Shown here: piece after piece, positions 1 through 11,625 of the stretch | Position numbering within the stretch: position 1 is the first letter of the stretch | How the letters are laid out: each line of letters starts with the position of its first letter | Assembly: GCA_003550325.1 (NCBI GenBank) | Contig: QKWP01000416.1 | Span: 100,601-164,600 of the forward strand | Length of the DNA stretch: 64,000 bases | Direction of reading: 5' to 3' | From: Gigaspora rosea | Taxonomy: Eukaryota; Glomeromycota; Glomeromycetes; Diversisporales; Gigasporaceae | The notes under the pieces: generated by a model | What the model was told of the DNA's origin: nothing | Databases searched by the model: none | The model's input: only the letters and a program-made list of their open reading frames with translations | Translations under genes and position numbers: made by a program

Positions 1-56
1 AGCGTCGCTAAGCGTCATTAAGCGTCGCTGAGCGTCATTGAGTGTCATTGCACATC
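1..56. repeat. AGCGTCATTG-type decamer repeat at window edge
   Basis: About five head-to-tail copies of a 10-base unit (AGCGTC followed by GCTA, ATTA, GCTG or ATTG) start at the first base, so the array probably continues outside the window. No coding potential is evident. A looser array of similar GTC/ATC-rich units lies at 19435-19555. Confidence 0.7.
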
Positions 57-186
57 AATTTCGCATATCACTATTACTAAATACAGTTATTACAAAATTT
101 CCTTATTAAGTTCTAATTTTCAAACTAATTTCTACCAAAATTAAAACCTATTCTATAACAATATGAAATTTTACTGATTGATTATA

Positions 187-529
187 CAGTTAGACCTCCA
201 TAAATACAACTTTCATAAATGCAATATCTCTTTAAATGCACATTTTTTTTCTTTTCTGTAAGATGTTATTAGTGCTAAATGCATATTTTATATTCTGCAA
301 ATGCATATTCTCTTAATTATATTTTATATTATACTAATCTTTCTAAATGCATGTAGCCAATCAAATTTTAGTATTTTAAGATAGGTTATACAGTTTTTGG
401 TAAAAATTATATAAACTTGATGATCTAATTTTTAAAACTACAATTTAATTAGCTTTTTTTAAATGCAAACCTTCCTAAATGCATATTGTAAGCTTGTTCC
501 AATAGATTGCATTTATAGAGATTTGACTG
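187..529. mobile_element. pogo/Tigger-like MITE, TA target site
   Basis: Terminal inverted repeats read CAGTTAGACCTCCATAAAT on the left and, reversed, CAGTCAAATCTCTATAAAT on the right. A TA dinucleotide flanks both ends (185-186, 530-531). The CAGT start, the A-CTC-ATAA core and the TA target are typical of pogo/Tigger-type Tc1/mariner elements. The interior is AT-rich and non-coding. Related ends recur at 24430, 40459 and 54131. Confidence 0.7.
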
Positions 530-534
530 TAACT

Positions 535-1010
535 TTTTGCACTAAGTAAACTTATTTAACACCAAAAAATACATTAAATCAGTATATATTATTTTAGTTT
601 TCTTAAAATTTGAAGAAAGAATACTTAATTTTGAAAATTTCTATAAAAATTTAAAATTAAGTATTTTTAACATAAATTTTAAAGAAAATAAAATATATCA
701 AAATAATGGCTAAACAAGTTTACCTAGAGTTAAAAGTTAGAATCAATTAATAAAGTTTAGAGAATTATAAAAATATACATAATTTTATTAATAAAATTAT
801 ACAAAGTTTCTAAATTTTATTAATTGATCATAGCTTCTTGTACTAAGTAAACTTGTTCAGCATTATAAAAGACATCAAATCAGCATTTTGATTTTACTTT
901 TTTTAAAATTTGAAAAAAATATACTTAATTTTAGAAATTTTTATCAAAATTCAAAATTAAGTATTTTTAACACAAAATTTAAAAAAAATAAAATAAAATA
1001 AAATCATTTT
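535..1010. repeat. Two direct copies of a 165-bp AT-rich repeat
   Basis: The block beginning near 535 (AAGTAAACTTATTTAACACC then TTAAATCAG) recurs near 840 with scattered changes, and the stretch between is partly self-complementary. Related sequence with GGTGCTAAACAAGTTTACTT recurs at 4085-4500. It is probably a MITE-like repeat; its ends cannot be fixed. Confidence 0.5.
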
Positions 1011-1239
1011 TTTTATATCGAACTCTTTCTGACGATCCTCTGAACCAAAATTTTTCATAAACGCTGACCTACGAAAATTTTGTAGTTAGTATTTTTATAC
1101 ATAATAAAAACTTTATCTAGAAGCAGCTTGGATACAGGACTTCAGATGCATGTGAGATGACTGAAATAGAGCTGAAAAAGATTTCTCCTTGTGGGTTTGG
1201 TTCTTCAGGTGGAAGACTTCGTTGCTATGGAAAATGTAG

Positions 1240-2490
1240 TAGAGCTAAAACAGGACCCTGAAGGATACATATAATACTGAGATCTGGCTTTGTATAGACT
1301 TATATATAATTTTCCATATATCATATGTTTAAATTTGTATAACCAACTGGTAATTTTTTGAAAAGTTAGATGTTTATTTGCATAACAAAGACGATCTTTA
1401 TAACAAGTACAATCTTATTTTGTATAACGATACTATATATACATCGGAAAATTTTTAAGTAGATATAAATCGATATATACCATATGTTGCAGCTACCTTT
1501 TTTTGCCGATTTTTAACAAAAAAAACCCGTGAGTAGCTTATTTACTATTTTAAGTAATTTAAAGCACAATAAAGAGATAGCTTATTTTTGAATACAAAAC
1601 TTTAATAAGTAAAATAAATAAATAAATATGCTGTAGACAATAAATAAATATGCTGTAGATGATAAATAAATATGTTATAAACAATAAATAAATATGCAGA
1701 AAAAAACGGGAGTAACTTATCCCTTAGATTGTAGTAGAACACAGGCAAATTTGTCTGCGTTTTTGCACTTTTTTAGCTCTGATTTACTTTTTTAAAATGC
1801 TAAAATAATTAAATAAAACTTTGTACAATTATATTTGAAAATAAGGATTACTTTTTTGCAAAATTAGTTTTTATATTATAAGAAAATAAATTATAGTTAC
1901 ATATAAGCTGAAAATAGATAATTTTAAGAAAAAATTTTTTTAAAAAATTTTATTACAATTTTTCTGCGATCTTATTTAGTTTTAGTTTTAGAACTATAGT
2001 TCTTAAGACAATATTGTAGTTTATATAAAGGATGACAACTTTCATTATTGCAACTTTAATGATTTACTTGTAAAAATTAAGACTTGTATTAGAAGTAAAG
2101 ATTTTTTTTATAGACGGGAACATATAAAATTTGAAAAAATCTAAAGAAAAATTTTAATAGTAAAAATGCCAATACAAGAACTTTAAACATTTATTATATT
2201 AAAGTTTTCTAATGATTTTAAAAAAAATTTATAACAAAGTTACTAAAACAAAACTCATAGAATATTTTTTACTTAAAAAAGATATGGCTAAAATCAATAT
2301 TTAAAATTTTATTAAAAATTTTAAAATACGCAAACAAATTTGCCTGTGTTACAATCTAAGGGATAGTAAATTTGAACTTATATGATAATTTTGTATAAAG
2401 CTTTTAATAAAATTAAATGTATAAAGTTATATTAAAATTTTGAGTCTGGATCTGAGTTATATATGTATCCTTCGGGGTCCTGCTAAAACT
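1240..2490. repeat. 45-bp inverted pair enclosing a nested TIR element
   Basis: Sequence at 1247-1290 (containing CTGAAGGATACATATAA) is repeated in reverse at 2440-2490. Between them is a TIR element (1718-2365) and an imperfect 24-bp tandem array at 1618-1698 (about four units of ATAAATAAATATGCTGTAGA type). No gene is visible. Confidence 0.5.
1718..2365. mobile_element. TIR element with TATCCCTTAGATTGTA ends
   Basis: The left end TATCCCTTAGATTGTA is followed by an AACACAGGCAAATTTG segment. The right end shows the reverse complement of both in the same order (CAAATTTGCCTGTGTT then ACAATCTAAGGGATA), a terminal inverted repeat of about 45 bp. The interior is AT-rich with no coding signal. No clean target-site duplication was found, so the superfamily is open. 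Confidence 0.6.
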
Positions 2491-2640
2491 CTGGAGTTTT
2501 TTGTCAAAAGATGTAGAAGTTTAGACAGAAACATACTTTTGGTTATCAATACTATTCTACAAAACGTAAAACTTACACTCTTTACAAGTTTTGGTGTCCT
2601 CGATATTTCTCCTTGGTTTTTTCGAAATTTTCGCCAAAAG

Positions 2641-3472
2641 TAGGAAATCTAGCTTACCCCTTCCAAAAGATCGACAATGTTTACTCCTCCCAATTTGGAA
2701 ATGTGCCTACCGAATTGGAGCCCGGTCACAAGTAAGTTTCGACGCCTGCGAAATAAACAATGAATGATATGTGAGGATGATCTGAAGATAATACCTGAAG
2801 AAGTTTCTTTTAGGCGTAGTTTTTTTCTTTTCTTTTTCTTTTTCTTTCTTTGATGTACATATAATACTTTGATGGATATGGTTTCGTGCAGTATTATATA
2901 ATTTTATCTACTTTTTCTTTTGCCCTGTGTGGCTTTTTATATTTTCTTTTGTTAGTTTACGTCATTAGCATAGAGTTTTTTCTCGTTTCTCTCATCTTTC
3001 ATTTTTATTATTTTTGCTAGTTTTGGTTTTTCGTCTAGGTTTTGTAGTTATTCTCCCTTTTTTTATCTCCTTTTGTTTCTCATTTTATTTGTTTTTCTTA
3101 AATGGTTGATTTATTCTCACTATTGATGCTAGGTGGGAGGGATTTGAAGGGAAATCCTCTGTCGCTCTTTGACGTGGGCTGACAAAGTTTATATCTGCTT
3201 TATCCGTAAGGTGGTGCGACTGGTCGCATGTAGGTGCTCTCGAAGTAACCGCATGATGTCGAATTTTAGTTTTAAGTATCATGTATTAACGAGCTAAAAA
3301 TAGTACTCAATACTGGTTTTAATAAAATATTGGCAAGACGTGTCAAAGAGTAAAAAAAAATAAAATAAAATAAAATAAAATAGAATTTTTCTAAATAAAT
3401 ATAGGTGTTTGTACATGGATAATAGTTAATTTGCAAATATGTGGAACATGTTAATCAAACCAATTTTTACTA
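2641..3472. other. Gene-free spacer
   Basis: The stretch includes a pyrimidine-rich segment (2820-3110) and an A-rich run near 3350. Short open frames here have no recognisable product and look like chance. I see no RNA gene or clear repeat boundary. Confidence 0.5.
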
Positions 3473-3856
3473 TAGTAGAATTCACCTAAAGCCATCACCT
3501 TTTAATTATAAAAATTTTTAAATTGTTATAACTCTTTAAAAAAAAAAGATATTTAAAAAGTTTTTTAATAATTTAATAGCTTATTGTTTAAATTATTAAA
3601 CTATTAATAAATTTTTTAAATATCTTTTATTTTTAAACTATTATTTTAATTTAAATTTATATATGATTCAAAAGTTTTGGCATTTATATATAAAAAAACA
3701 TAACAAAATTTGAATTTATTAACAAAAATTTAAATGTTATTAATTAAATTTAAAATTGTATTAAGTTCTGCATTTTTATTGGATAATTAGGTTACACTGC
3801 AGCTAAAAAATTAGCGCCTATATATAAAATATGTTGGTTTTAGATGAATTCCACTG
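3473..3856. mobile_element. Tc1/mariner-like MITE, TA target site
   Basis: The left end TAGTAGAATTCACCTAAAG pairs with the reversed right end CAGTGGAATTCATCTAAAA, and both are flanked by TA. The element is 384 bp, AT-rich, internally self-complementary and non-coding, as expected for a MITE. Confidence 0.65.
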
Positions 3857-4526
3857 TACAAAAAATAAACACTTGCTTATAATTAGGATAAAAGTGAGTT
3901 TGGGATTGGAATGAAGGCTAGTTTATACCAAAATTTCTTAAGAAATTTTTTTTGTTAGAAACCAAAAGTAGTTCATAATCAAAAATTTGCGATATTAGCT
4001 AGATTTATATTTTACATTACCTATGTACATACACCCATGTACAAATAGAAATTCTTAATAAATATAATAATATAATGTATTTTTTGGTGCTAAACAAGTT
4101 TACTTAAAGCAAAAAGTTAGTTTTAATTAATAAAATTTAGAGAATTATAAAATTTGTATAATTTTATAAAATTTTTTATAATTTTCTAAATTTTACTAAT
4201 TGATTCTAACTTGTTGCTTTAAGTAAAATCCTGTAATTAGATTTTAATGATTTTGGGCTCATTGAATTACTTGAAGAAATGAACAGTTTGGTTGTAAAAC
4301 CAATTCAAAATTAAGTATCTTTTCTTTAAATTTTAATAAAATATACTGATTTGATGTATTTTTTGGTGCTAAACAAGTTTACTTAGTGCAAGAAGTTATA
4401 ATCAATTAGTAAAAAAAAATTTAGAAAATAATAAAAATTAGTATACTTTTATTAATAAAATTATATATATTTCTATGATTCTCTAATTGATTTTAACTTT
4501 GTGATTAGTCAAACATGCATATATAT

Positions 4527-4764
4527 AGGGGTGAGTTAGTAGAAAAGGGTCAAATCATTTTTAGTAAAATTTTTTTAATTTTTAAACTACAACTATTTAA
4601 TCAAATTTGCTAAAAATTTTTTTATTTTAATAATGAAATTATATAGAATTAAAATAAAAAAAAATTTATTAAATTTATTAAGATAGTTGTTAAGATATTT
4701 AAGCTTAAAGTCAAGAAAACTTTTACTTAGAAAAAATTTGGTCCTTTTCTACTGACTTATCCCC
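4527..4764. mobile_element. MITE with GGGGTGAGTTAGTAGAAAAGG ends
   Basis: GGGGTGAGTTAGTAGAAAAG at the left is matched by CCTTTTCTACTGACTTATCC at the right. The 240-bp interior is AT-rich. Two far shorter elements with the same termini (6819-6881, 53984-54058) consist of little but the two ends. Confidence 0.65.
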
Positions 4765-4775
4765 ATATTATGAAC

Positions 4776-5490
4776 TTTGAACATGTTCATAAACCTTGAA
4801 CTAAACTAAACTAAACTTATTTTAAGTTCAGGTTCAGTTCATGTTCAATAATTTTAAGTTCAGATTTAGCTTTAGGTTCAAAAAATTTTTTAAAATCAGG
4901 TTTAGGTTCAATGAACCTGAACCTAAACTTTTATTGAAGTAAACTAAACTTTGAAATCTTATTATAATGTTCAATATCAGTAAATACAAATTATAATATG
5001 CAAAAATTTTTTGATATTAGGGTTAGAGTTAGAGTTTATGTTAAAATTTGTATAAGATGTTATATATACCAAAATTTTATAAAAAATTTTTTTGTTAGAA
5101 TATAAAGATTGGTTTTTTAGATAGAATTCTTATTAATATAAATGATTTTTGAAAAAACTCTATTTTTTGTTCAGGTTCAGGTTTAGATTCAAAAATTTTT
5201 TTAAGTTCAGGTTTATTGAACCTAAACCTGAGCCTTTATTAAACTAAACTGAACTTTGGAACCTTAGTTTGGTATTCAATACTAGTAAATACAAATTATA
5301 ATATGCCAAAATTTTTGGTATTAGGGTTAGGGTTAGAGTTTATATTAAGATTTGTATAAAATATTAATATATACCAAAATTTTGCAAAAAAATTTTTTTG
5401 TTAGAATATAAAAATTGGTTTTTAAATAAAATCCTTAATTAATATAAATGATTTTTAAAAAAACCCTATTTTTTGAAAAATCTGTATTAT
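4776..5490. repeat. Two-copy tandem repeat (~310 bp) with GGTTCAGGTT and TTAGGG motifs
   Basis: The unit at about 4850-5165 is repeated at about 5170-5480. Each unit has an inverted block rich in AGGTTCAGGTT/AACCTGAACC, then a TATTAGGGTTAG-type motif, then CCAAAATTTT and an AATATAAATGATTTTT segment. The second copy carries TTAGGGTTAGGG. Non-coding. Confidence 0.65.
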
Positions 5491-5507
5491 ATTTAATTAG
5501 TAATTCA

Positions 5508-6018
5508 TGAGAGATGGAAAGAATTACTATAGTAATACTATATATACATGTGGGGATATTAAATATAATAAAAACAATTAATACTTATAATCTAGAGCCA
5601 GAATTAAAATTTCACAATTCCTGTCAAGTTAACATCTTTTGTATTGCTAACCAAACAGTAGAGGCAAGTTTTCTCTTTTCAATGGTGGTAAAATCATCAA
5701 AATTGGTCTAATATATCAAGAGATATTCTCATTTTTGTTTTTATGATCATATGAAATTTCTTTGCAGATTTGCAAAGAAATTTCATATAGCCACAAAGAC
5801 AAAAATAAGAATATCTCTTGATATATTAGGCCAATTTTGATGATTTTACCACCATTAGAAAGAGAAATCTTGTCTCTATAGTTTGGTTAGCAATACAAAA
5901 GATGTTGGCTTGGCAGGAATTGTGAAATTTTAATTCCGGCTCCAGATTATACGTATTAATTGTTTTTATTATTTAATATCCCCATTTCTATATATAGAAA
6001 TTCTGTATATCTCTCGCG
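5508..6018. mobile_element. Foldback (near-perfect palindromic) element
   Basis: Two arms of about 250 bases are reverse complements around a centre near 5768 (TTTGCAGATTTGCAAA). The arms share ordered blocks such as AAATTTCACAATTCCTG/CAGGAATTGTGAAATTT and CAAGAGATATTCTCA/TAAGAATATCTCTTG. Short open frames inside are by-products of the palindrome. No target duplication is apparent. Confidence 0.75.
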
Positions 6019-7661
6019 AATCACGAATTAATTTTTAATTTTGATTGACCAAAACACATATAGTATTAAACACCAGTAATATGATTTATCAAAATCCTTT
6101 TTAAGTATTATAATTTTTAGAATTTTGTAACTATAAAAATTAGAACTTATTTTACATAATACCAAAATATTGTTAAAATTAGTTACAATTCTAAAAGGTT
6201 TACCAGAGATATGTTTTTAGAAAAAATGTACTTGTCACTGGTGGTGATAGTAACCAGATTAGGGTTAGGTTAGATTTAGAGTTATAAGAATGTTTATTAT
6301 ATAATAAGAAGCATTTTTAGCTAAAAAAAAATATTGGTTTCATAGGCACAATTTGAAGTTATTGTGATTTGTAATTTTTTGAATTTATTTGTTATACCTA
6401 GTCTAGCAATTTGACTGGCTCAGAACTATAACCACAGTTACAAATAGATTCGGCTATGTTTTTAATATATTTATAAAATTTTATAGTACTCTATTTTTAA
6501 ATAAGCAATCACCTAGCAAATTGCAAATATGGCTTTTAGTATAAAACCTTTAGATAGACTACTTAAATAAATAACCAAAAGTTTATATATAGTTAGTTGC
6601 AGTATATAAAATCTGAACCCAAAAGTATGTGAAATTGATACATAATGCATGTATAATTTATGTAAACAATTTTAAAATTTGTGCATTATAAGACTTTATT
6701 ATAAATTATATAATACTTTAATAAATAATAATAATTAATTAGTAAAGCAAAAAATCAGAGTTTAAAATAAACATTTTTTATAATTGGAATGCAGGCATAG
6801 TAGCTAGTATATGGGGGAGTTAGTAAAAAAAGGAACAAATTTATTAGATAAATTTGTTCCTTTTCTACTGACCCCCCATATGGTAAAACTTTTGAATAAA
6901 CTACTTAAATTAGATACCAAAAATATATATATGGCTAATTGTCTAGTTTCAAAAACAGATATTTTGAAACCAATAAAAAATTAAATTTTTTAGCTAATAT
7001 TATGCATAAAATTAAATAGGCAATTAGCCAATTTTTTTCAAATTTAACAGTTTTTTATATCTAATTTATTAATGTGTTTGTTTAAAATAATAGTGTTTAG
7101 TTAAAGTTTTTCTAAACAATCATATATCGACCATATATACTGTATATCTAGTTGATAGTTTGGCTAAAACATGAGATTTTTTTACTAAAAAAATAGAATT
7201 TTGCATGCAATTAAAGTATTCATTTCACAAAATTTTACTTAAAATTTTTGACTATTTTTTATTAATTAACTTTATGTTAAATACTTTTGCAACACCTATA
7301 AATTTTTGATATAAACCACATAATTAATTAAAGCCGTTCAAATTTCATAAATCTTGGGTTAGATAAATGATCATACTGCATCTCGCATAATGTAATTTAC
7401 ATGTATAACCATAACATGTTTAGATGGAGATTTTACTAAGTAAATTAACCTTTTTGTGTTAAAATTACTTTAGTACCAAATGTCAATTTTGCTTAGTAAA
7501 ACTCTCACGATCTCTATAAAAGTTCGATCATGATCGATTATTATACCTGATCAATCACGAACGATTCGATCGAGTTCATTTTTATTGCAAGTAATACGAC
7601 TATAAAAAGAAATTTTAACCAATATTCGAAAAGAATCACGTACGATATATACCGATCAGAT
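6019..7661. other. Gene-free spacer upstream of the NAF1 3' end
   Basis: AT-rich sequence with one tiny hairpin element (6819-6881), a TTAGGGTTAGGTTAG tract at about 6260 and no coding exon that I can support. Confidence 0.5.
6819..6881. mobile_element. 63-bp hairpin made of two MITE ends
   Basis: ATATGGGGGAGTTAGTAAAA runs into AGGAACAAATTTAT and then into its own reverse complement ending CTGACCCCCCATAT. The ends match the MITE at 4527-4764, so this seems to be a minimal derivative with no interior. A sister copy is at 53984-54058. Confidence 0.65.
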
Positions 7662-8941
7662 CTAAGAAGGAGGTGGTAATAAGTTTTTTGGTCTAGGTAA
7701 AAGATTATATCCAAAAGGGTCATCGGGACATTGTGGATGTTGTCGAAGACCTGCACCTCTACCACCTCTACCACCTCTACCACCTCTACGGTTGCTTCGT
7801 CCTCGAGTATTATTATTAGCCCTATTTGTGGCAAAATTGGCAGAGTTTGCATCACCACGAAACGCGCGTTTACCAATTTGCTTTGGGTTTTCTAATTCAA
7901 CATGTTCCCTATTATTTAAATGATTCATTAATATTTTAAGTATTTATAGAATCAAATCAATGGATAAAAAGTTCACGACATTTTCTTGCCTAAGAATTTT
8001 TTTATGGCATATCTCTTGTTCATCATCCGAAAAATCACGATCCTGTATTTAAATTAAACATTTAAACCAAAATTTCAAGACAATTCTTGAAAAGACAAAA
8101 TGGAATCTAAATACATTTTCATCAACTTCTTCGTCGTGAATATTGCTAGCGTCACATCCTTTAAACTGGCGAATTTGATCAGGGAACGCATAGTGAATAT
8201 ATCCATCTGCTGCATATACATTAGCGCCTTTCACAGTTTTTTCTTTATTGAATTCGTTTTCATTATTGAAACGAACTACGTATAAAGGTTGACTAACTGG
8301 GCCTATAGTTTCAAAGATCTTAATTGGTGAACATAAAATTAGCATTATAAGATGAAAATACATTTAAACTAGTAAAAATATATCGTGAATATTCTACTTA
8401 ATAACTTACGGTCCCAAAAACCTCGGGGCCTTCAAGTAGTAAGACAGTATCAGAATCCAAAACTTGATTTTCACCAGAGTTAATTGATTTAATAACCACA
8501 TAATTTTCCACAATATGAAGTATTGTTCCAATTAGTTTTAATTTGGTGTCAGGTTTAAGGTCAATTTCTGGTTTAGGTATTATTAAATCAATTATTTCAT
8601 TTTTAGTGCGTAAAGGAAGAAGACCACAATAATTGTCATCATGTATTTCAGAATTAATGATTCGTTCCATCAAAATCATGTTTCGTTCATGTTGATGAGG
8701 ATCCATCAATTCGGCCTCAAGAATTTCTTCATCAGTTGACAATTCAGAACTTTGCAAAGAAATAAAATTTTTGTAAATTTACATGAATGTTATTTAAATA
8801 AGAAAGACGCGTTGGTTACCTATCATCATAGGAATCGATTGACGACGAGTCGAATGATGATGAATCTGATGATGAATCTGATGATGAATCGGATGAATCG
8901 AGTAAATCAGTTATTTCCTTTTCCTTGGTAGCTAATTCCAT
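7662..8941 (-). CDS. NAF1: H/ACA ribonucleoprotein assembly factor NAF1
   Basis: NAF1 is the nuclear chaperone that holds the H/ACA core (Cbf5/dyskerin) on nascent snoRNAs before Gar1 replaces it. Five exons give one frame of 321 residues: 8941-8820, 8749-8410, 8318-8115, 8042-7990 and 7908-7662. An acidic Ser/Asp tract (residues 15-40) is followed by the Gar1/Naf1 RNA-binding core (about 78-210, with LKLIGTILHIVENYVVI, GPEVFGTIFETIGPV and SQPLYVVRFN), a DASNIHDEEV segment and an RGG-rich, proline-ending tail. The start is the ATG that opens the acidic tract. The fourth intron (7989-7909) appears to use a GC donor (AG|GCAAGA); reading through instead gives a stop. The family call is confident; exons 4-5 are inference. 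Confidence 0.85.
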
Positions 8942-9089
8942 GAAATTGTAATTGCAATAAGTTGTAAATAATTTGGTCAAAAAAAAAAAAAAAAGGTTTA
9001 AAAATTTATAATAATCGTACAAGATCGATTTTCTTGTGATTGGTTGATCACATCAAATTATGATTGGTCACATTAAAGATCTCGACCGA

Positions 9090-9345
9090 AGTTACCGTTA
9101 CTGGCTCGGCTCGACTCATGAATAAAGCCGAGCCAACTTCGGCTTCACAACCAGAGCTGAGCCGATCATTCGGCTCCAAAAACTAGAGCCGAGCCATTTA
9201 TAAGCTAACCAATGTCAAGCGAAATTTCTTACCGTTATATTCAGTATTGTTATTGGACATGTCCAATTGGACACGTCCAATTGGACATGGCTAATTGCTA
9301 AAAGGGCTAATAAATTTGGCTTGGACTTTATGTCCAATTGGTCTT
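9090..9345. repeat. GAGCCGAGCC and TTGGACATGTCCAA inverted repeat clusters
   Basis: 9100-9200 contains GGCTCGGCTC, AGCCGAGCC and further inverted copies of the same word, GC-rich against the AT background. 9246-9345 contains four or more TTGGACA(C/T)GTCCAA-like palindromic words. Both resemble terminal/subterminal motifs of hAT-like elements, but no boundaries or target duplications were found. Confidence 0.5.
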
Positions 9346-9671
9346 AATGTAAAAAATGCTAACTCTAATAATACTAAAAAAGATATTAAAAATAGAGAAT
9401 CTATATCTTACTAATCTAGTTATACTAATCTACATAATTTAGAAATGTTCATAACAGACTAATATGAATAAGAAGCTAAATAAGATATGAACTATTTATA
9501 TTAAATACTTAGACCAATTAGCCAAGAAGTAATCACTAAAGTTAAACCTAAAAGTGCTCATTAATATAATTAGCTAGCTACTACAGTAAAATAATATATA
9601 ATACTATATGATAATAAAAAATTTAAGAAATTAATTAGTATATTATTTGATAACATTTAGTTGATTAAATA

Positions 9672-10086
9672 CATATGCTCCGATTTTTGGAATTTATAAA
9701 AAAAGCTTATTTTTTAAAACTTTAAAGCTAAATAATTTTTGATCTACTGGTCCATTTTAAATGATTTTACTACCAAACTGTTCGTCTCTTTAAGATAATT
9801 CCAATGAGCTAAAAATCATAAAAATCCAATCACAGGGTCATATGAAAATGTGTTATCAAATAGGTGGCGCACCTGAAATTGGTTTGATATAAATCAAACC
9901 AATTTCAGGTGACATGCATTTTCTCATGATCCTGTGATTGGATTTTTATAATTTTGGGCTTGTTGAAATCTTCTCAAAGAGATGAACATTTTGGTAGTAA
10001 AATGGACCAGTAGATTAAAAATTATATAGCTTTAAAGTTTTAAAAAAATAAGCTTTTTTTATAAATTCCAAAAATCGGAGCATATG
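9672..10086. mobile_element. Palindromic MITE with CATATGCTCCGATTTTTGG ends
   Basis: The arms are nearly perfect reverse complements over the whole 415 bp, centred near 9893. The terminal word CATATGCTCCGATTTTTGG is exact at both ends. The arms contain the words CTACTGGTCCA and GTGATTGGATTTT, which recur inside the Harbinger-like elements at 25445, 30652 and 31613. It lies between the divergent NAF1 and methyltransferase genes. No TSD was identified. Confidence 0.7.
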
Positions 10087-10483
10087 AAAAAAAAGGTTTG
10101 AAATACTTATTAATTGAAGAATTTTTAGAGCTATTAAGGCTTATTTAAATACAATGTTGCTTTAAAATTTTATTATTATTGTAGTAGCTACATAATATAA
10201 AGTTTAAATGCAAAAATTCAAGTTTCATTATATTTAAGGTATTGTATACTTTGAAATATTATATATTATTTTGTTTCTAGTATACTATAAAGTGAAAAAA
10301 TCAAAATACTAAAAAACAGAAAGAAGTCAGGACTCTGAAGAACTGATATAACTTAAATATTTCTAAAAAAGAAAATTTTGAATAAAAATTTATTAAATAT
10401 TGCATTTTTATATAGTAAATTTTTTTAAAAGTTGCTATATTTTATATATCTATTTGGCCAAAATTGTTCTATGATAAGTTATA

Positions 10484-10680
10484 CAAGTCAAACTCGTTAT
10501 AGTGAAGTGGTCGGTTCCATTAATAAAAATTTTTAAAAAATTCATTATATCGAGAGTTTATTAGTAAATTCACTATATCGAGAGAATTTTATATAGACTG
10601 GCTTTGGGCCCAACTTCACTATATCGAGATTTTAATTAGTCTTCACTATATCGAGAGTTCACTATAACGAGAGTAACTTG
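10484..10680. mobile_element. pogo-like MITE upstream of the methyltransferase gene
   Basis: The left end CAAGTCAAACTCGTTATAG pairs with the reversed right end CAAGTTACTCTCGTTATAG, flanked by TA (10482-10483, 10681-10682). CACTATATCGAGA words repeat through the 197-bp body. A second copy (25741-25913) lies inside another transposon. It ends about 250 bp before the methyltransferase ATG, so it could touch that promoter region. Confidence 0.8.
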
Positions 10681-10929
10681 TATCATAGTTCTTGAAGGAA
10701 GCCAGGTGCGTTCACGTGATAGAAAGTCATAACATTTGATCTTTACGGATCAGCCCGAAAGTGAAAAACGCCGAAAATAAAAGAAGCGAGGGTTTACAAA
10801 TATGGAGCCCGTGTAACAATGGTCAAAGTAACTGTTCATCAGATTTAAAATAAAAAAAATTCTCCTGCTATCATTATATTATATTTCGTCATCTATACTG
10901 AAATACATATTGAATAGTAGATTTGCATC

Positions 10930-11625
10930 ATGTTTTCTTCACAGGAAGAATTCAACTTCAACGTTGGGAATGCAACCCTATCTTTAATACAATATCGAAA
11001 TACATTTAATCATGGCACTACAGTATGGGATTCTTCCGTGGTAACCGCTTATTATATGCAAAACCTCTTAAATTCACGCAATCTATTTGAAAAAAATTTG
11101 ACTTGCATAGAATTAGGTAGCGGTTGTGGTTTGCTAGGTTTAGTAATGTGCTCTTTAGGCTTCGAAACAACTTTGACTGATCTAGCTGACGTTGTAGATA
11201 ATGTACTAAAAGAAAATGTACGACGTAATTTATTAATCTTAAATCAATGCCAAAATCTTGAAAATATTCAACATAAAGCATTGGTTAAAGTATTAGATTG
11301 GACTTCACAACTTTCTTCGGATTTTAATCCCCCATATGACTATATTGTTGCTACTGATTGTATCTATTCTTTGGATTTAATTCCTTATTTTGCTAAATGT
11401 TTATATGATCTTTCTAGTGACAAATCTGTAATCATTTGTGGAATAGAGAGAAGAGATCCGATCGTTATAGATAGCTTTTTGAATGAATGTAAAAAAAATT
11501 ATTCTTTTAATATTTCTAAAATTTCTGTTAACAAATTAAAAAAGATATTAAAGGGAATCAATGATTTGAATTTCGAAAATCAAATGTTGGTGGAAATTTA
11601 TCATTTAAAAAAGATCAATGTTTAA
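10930..11625 (+). CDS. METTL21/VCPKMT-like protein-lysine methyltransferase
   Basis: Predicted S-adenosylmethionine-dependent methyltransferase of the METTL21 (seven-beta-strand) family, whose members modify lysines on proteins such as VCP/p97, Hsp70 or elongation factors. The substrate cannot be told from sequence. The 231-residue single exon has GTTVWDSS (29-36), the SAM-binding loop ELGSGCGLLG (61-70), an acidic residue at the end of strand 2 (TDLAD, 83-87), the KVLDW strand (120-124) and the D-x-x-Y motif VATDCIY (140-146). Length fits the family. The first ATG in the frame directly precedes the conserved N-terminal strand. It is divergent from NAF1 and co-oriented with the condensin gene, about 700 bp away. 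Confidence 0.88.
   Translation: MFSSQEEFNFNVGNATLSLIQYRNTFNHGTTVWDSSVVTAYYMQNLLNSRNLFEKNLTCIELGSGCGLLGLVMCSLGFETTLTDLADVVDNVLKENVRRNLLILNQCQNLENIQHKALVKVLDWTSQLSSDFNPPYDYIVATDCIYSLDLIPYFAKCLYDLSSDKSVIICGIERRDPIVIDSFLNECKKNYSFNISKISVNKLKKILKGINDLNFENQMLVEIYHLKKINV

Noticed and set aside
5514..5711. 65-codon open frame
   Set aside because: It lies wholly in one arm of a 500-bp palindrome and has no protein-like composition.
7541..7876. 111-codon minus frame overlapping the NAF1 tail
   Set aside because: It is the NAF1 RGG exon read in another frame; the RGG frame joins correctly to the conserved core.
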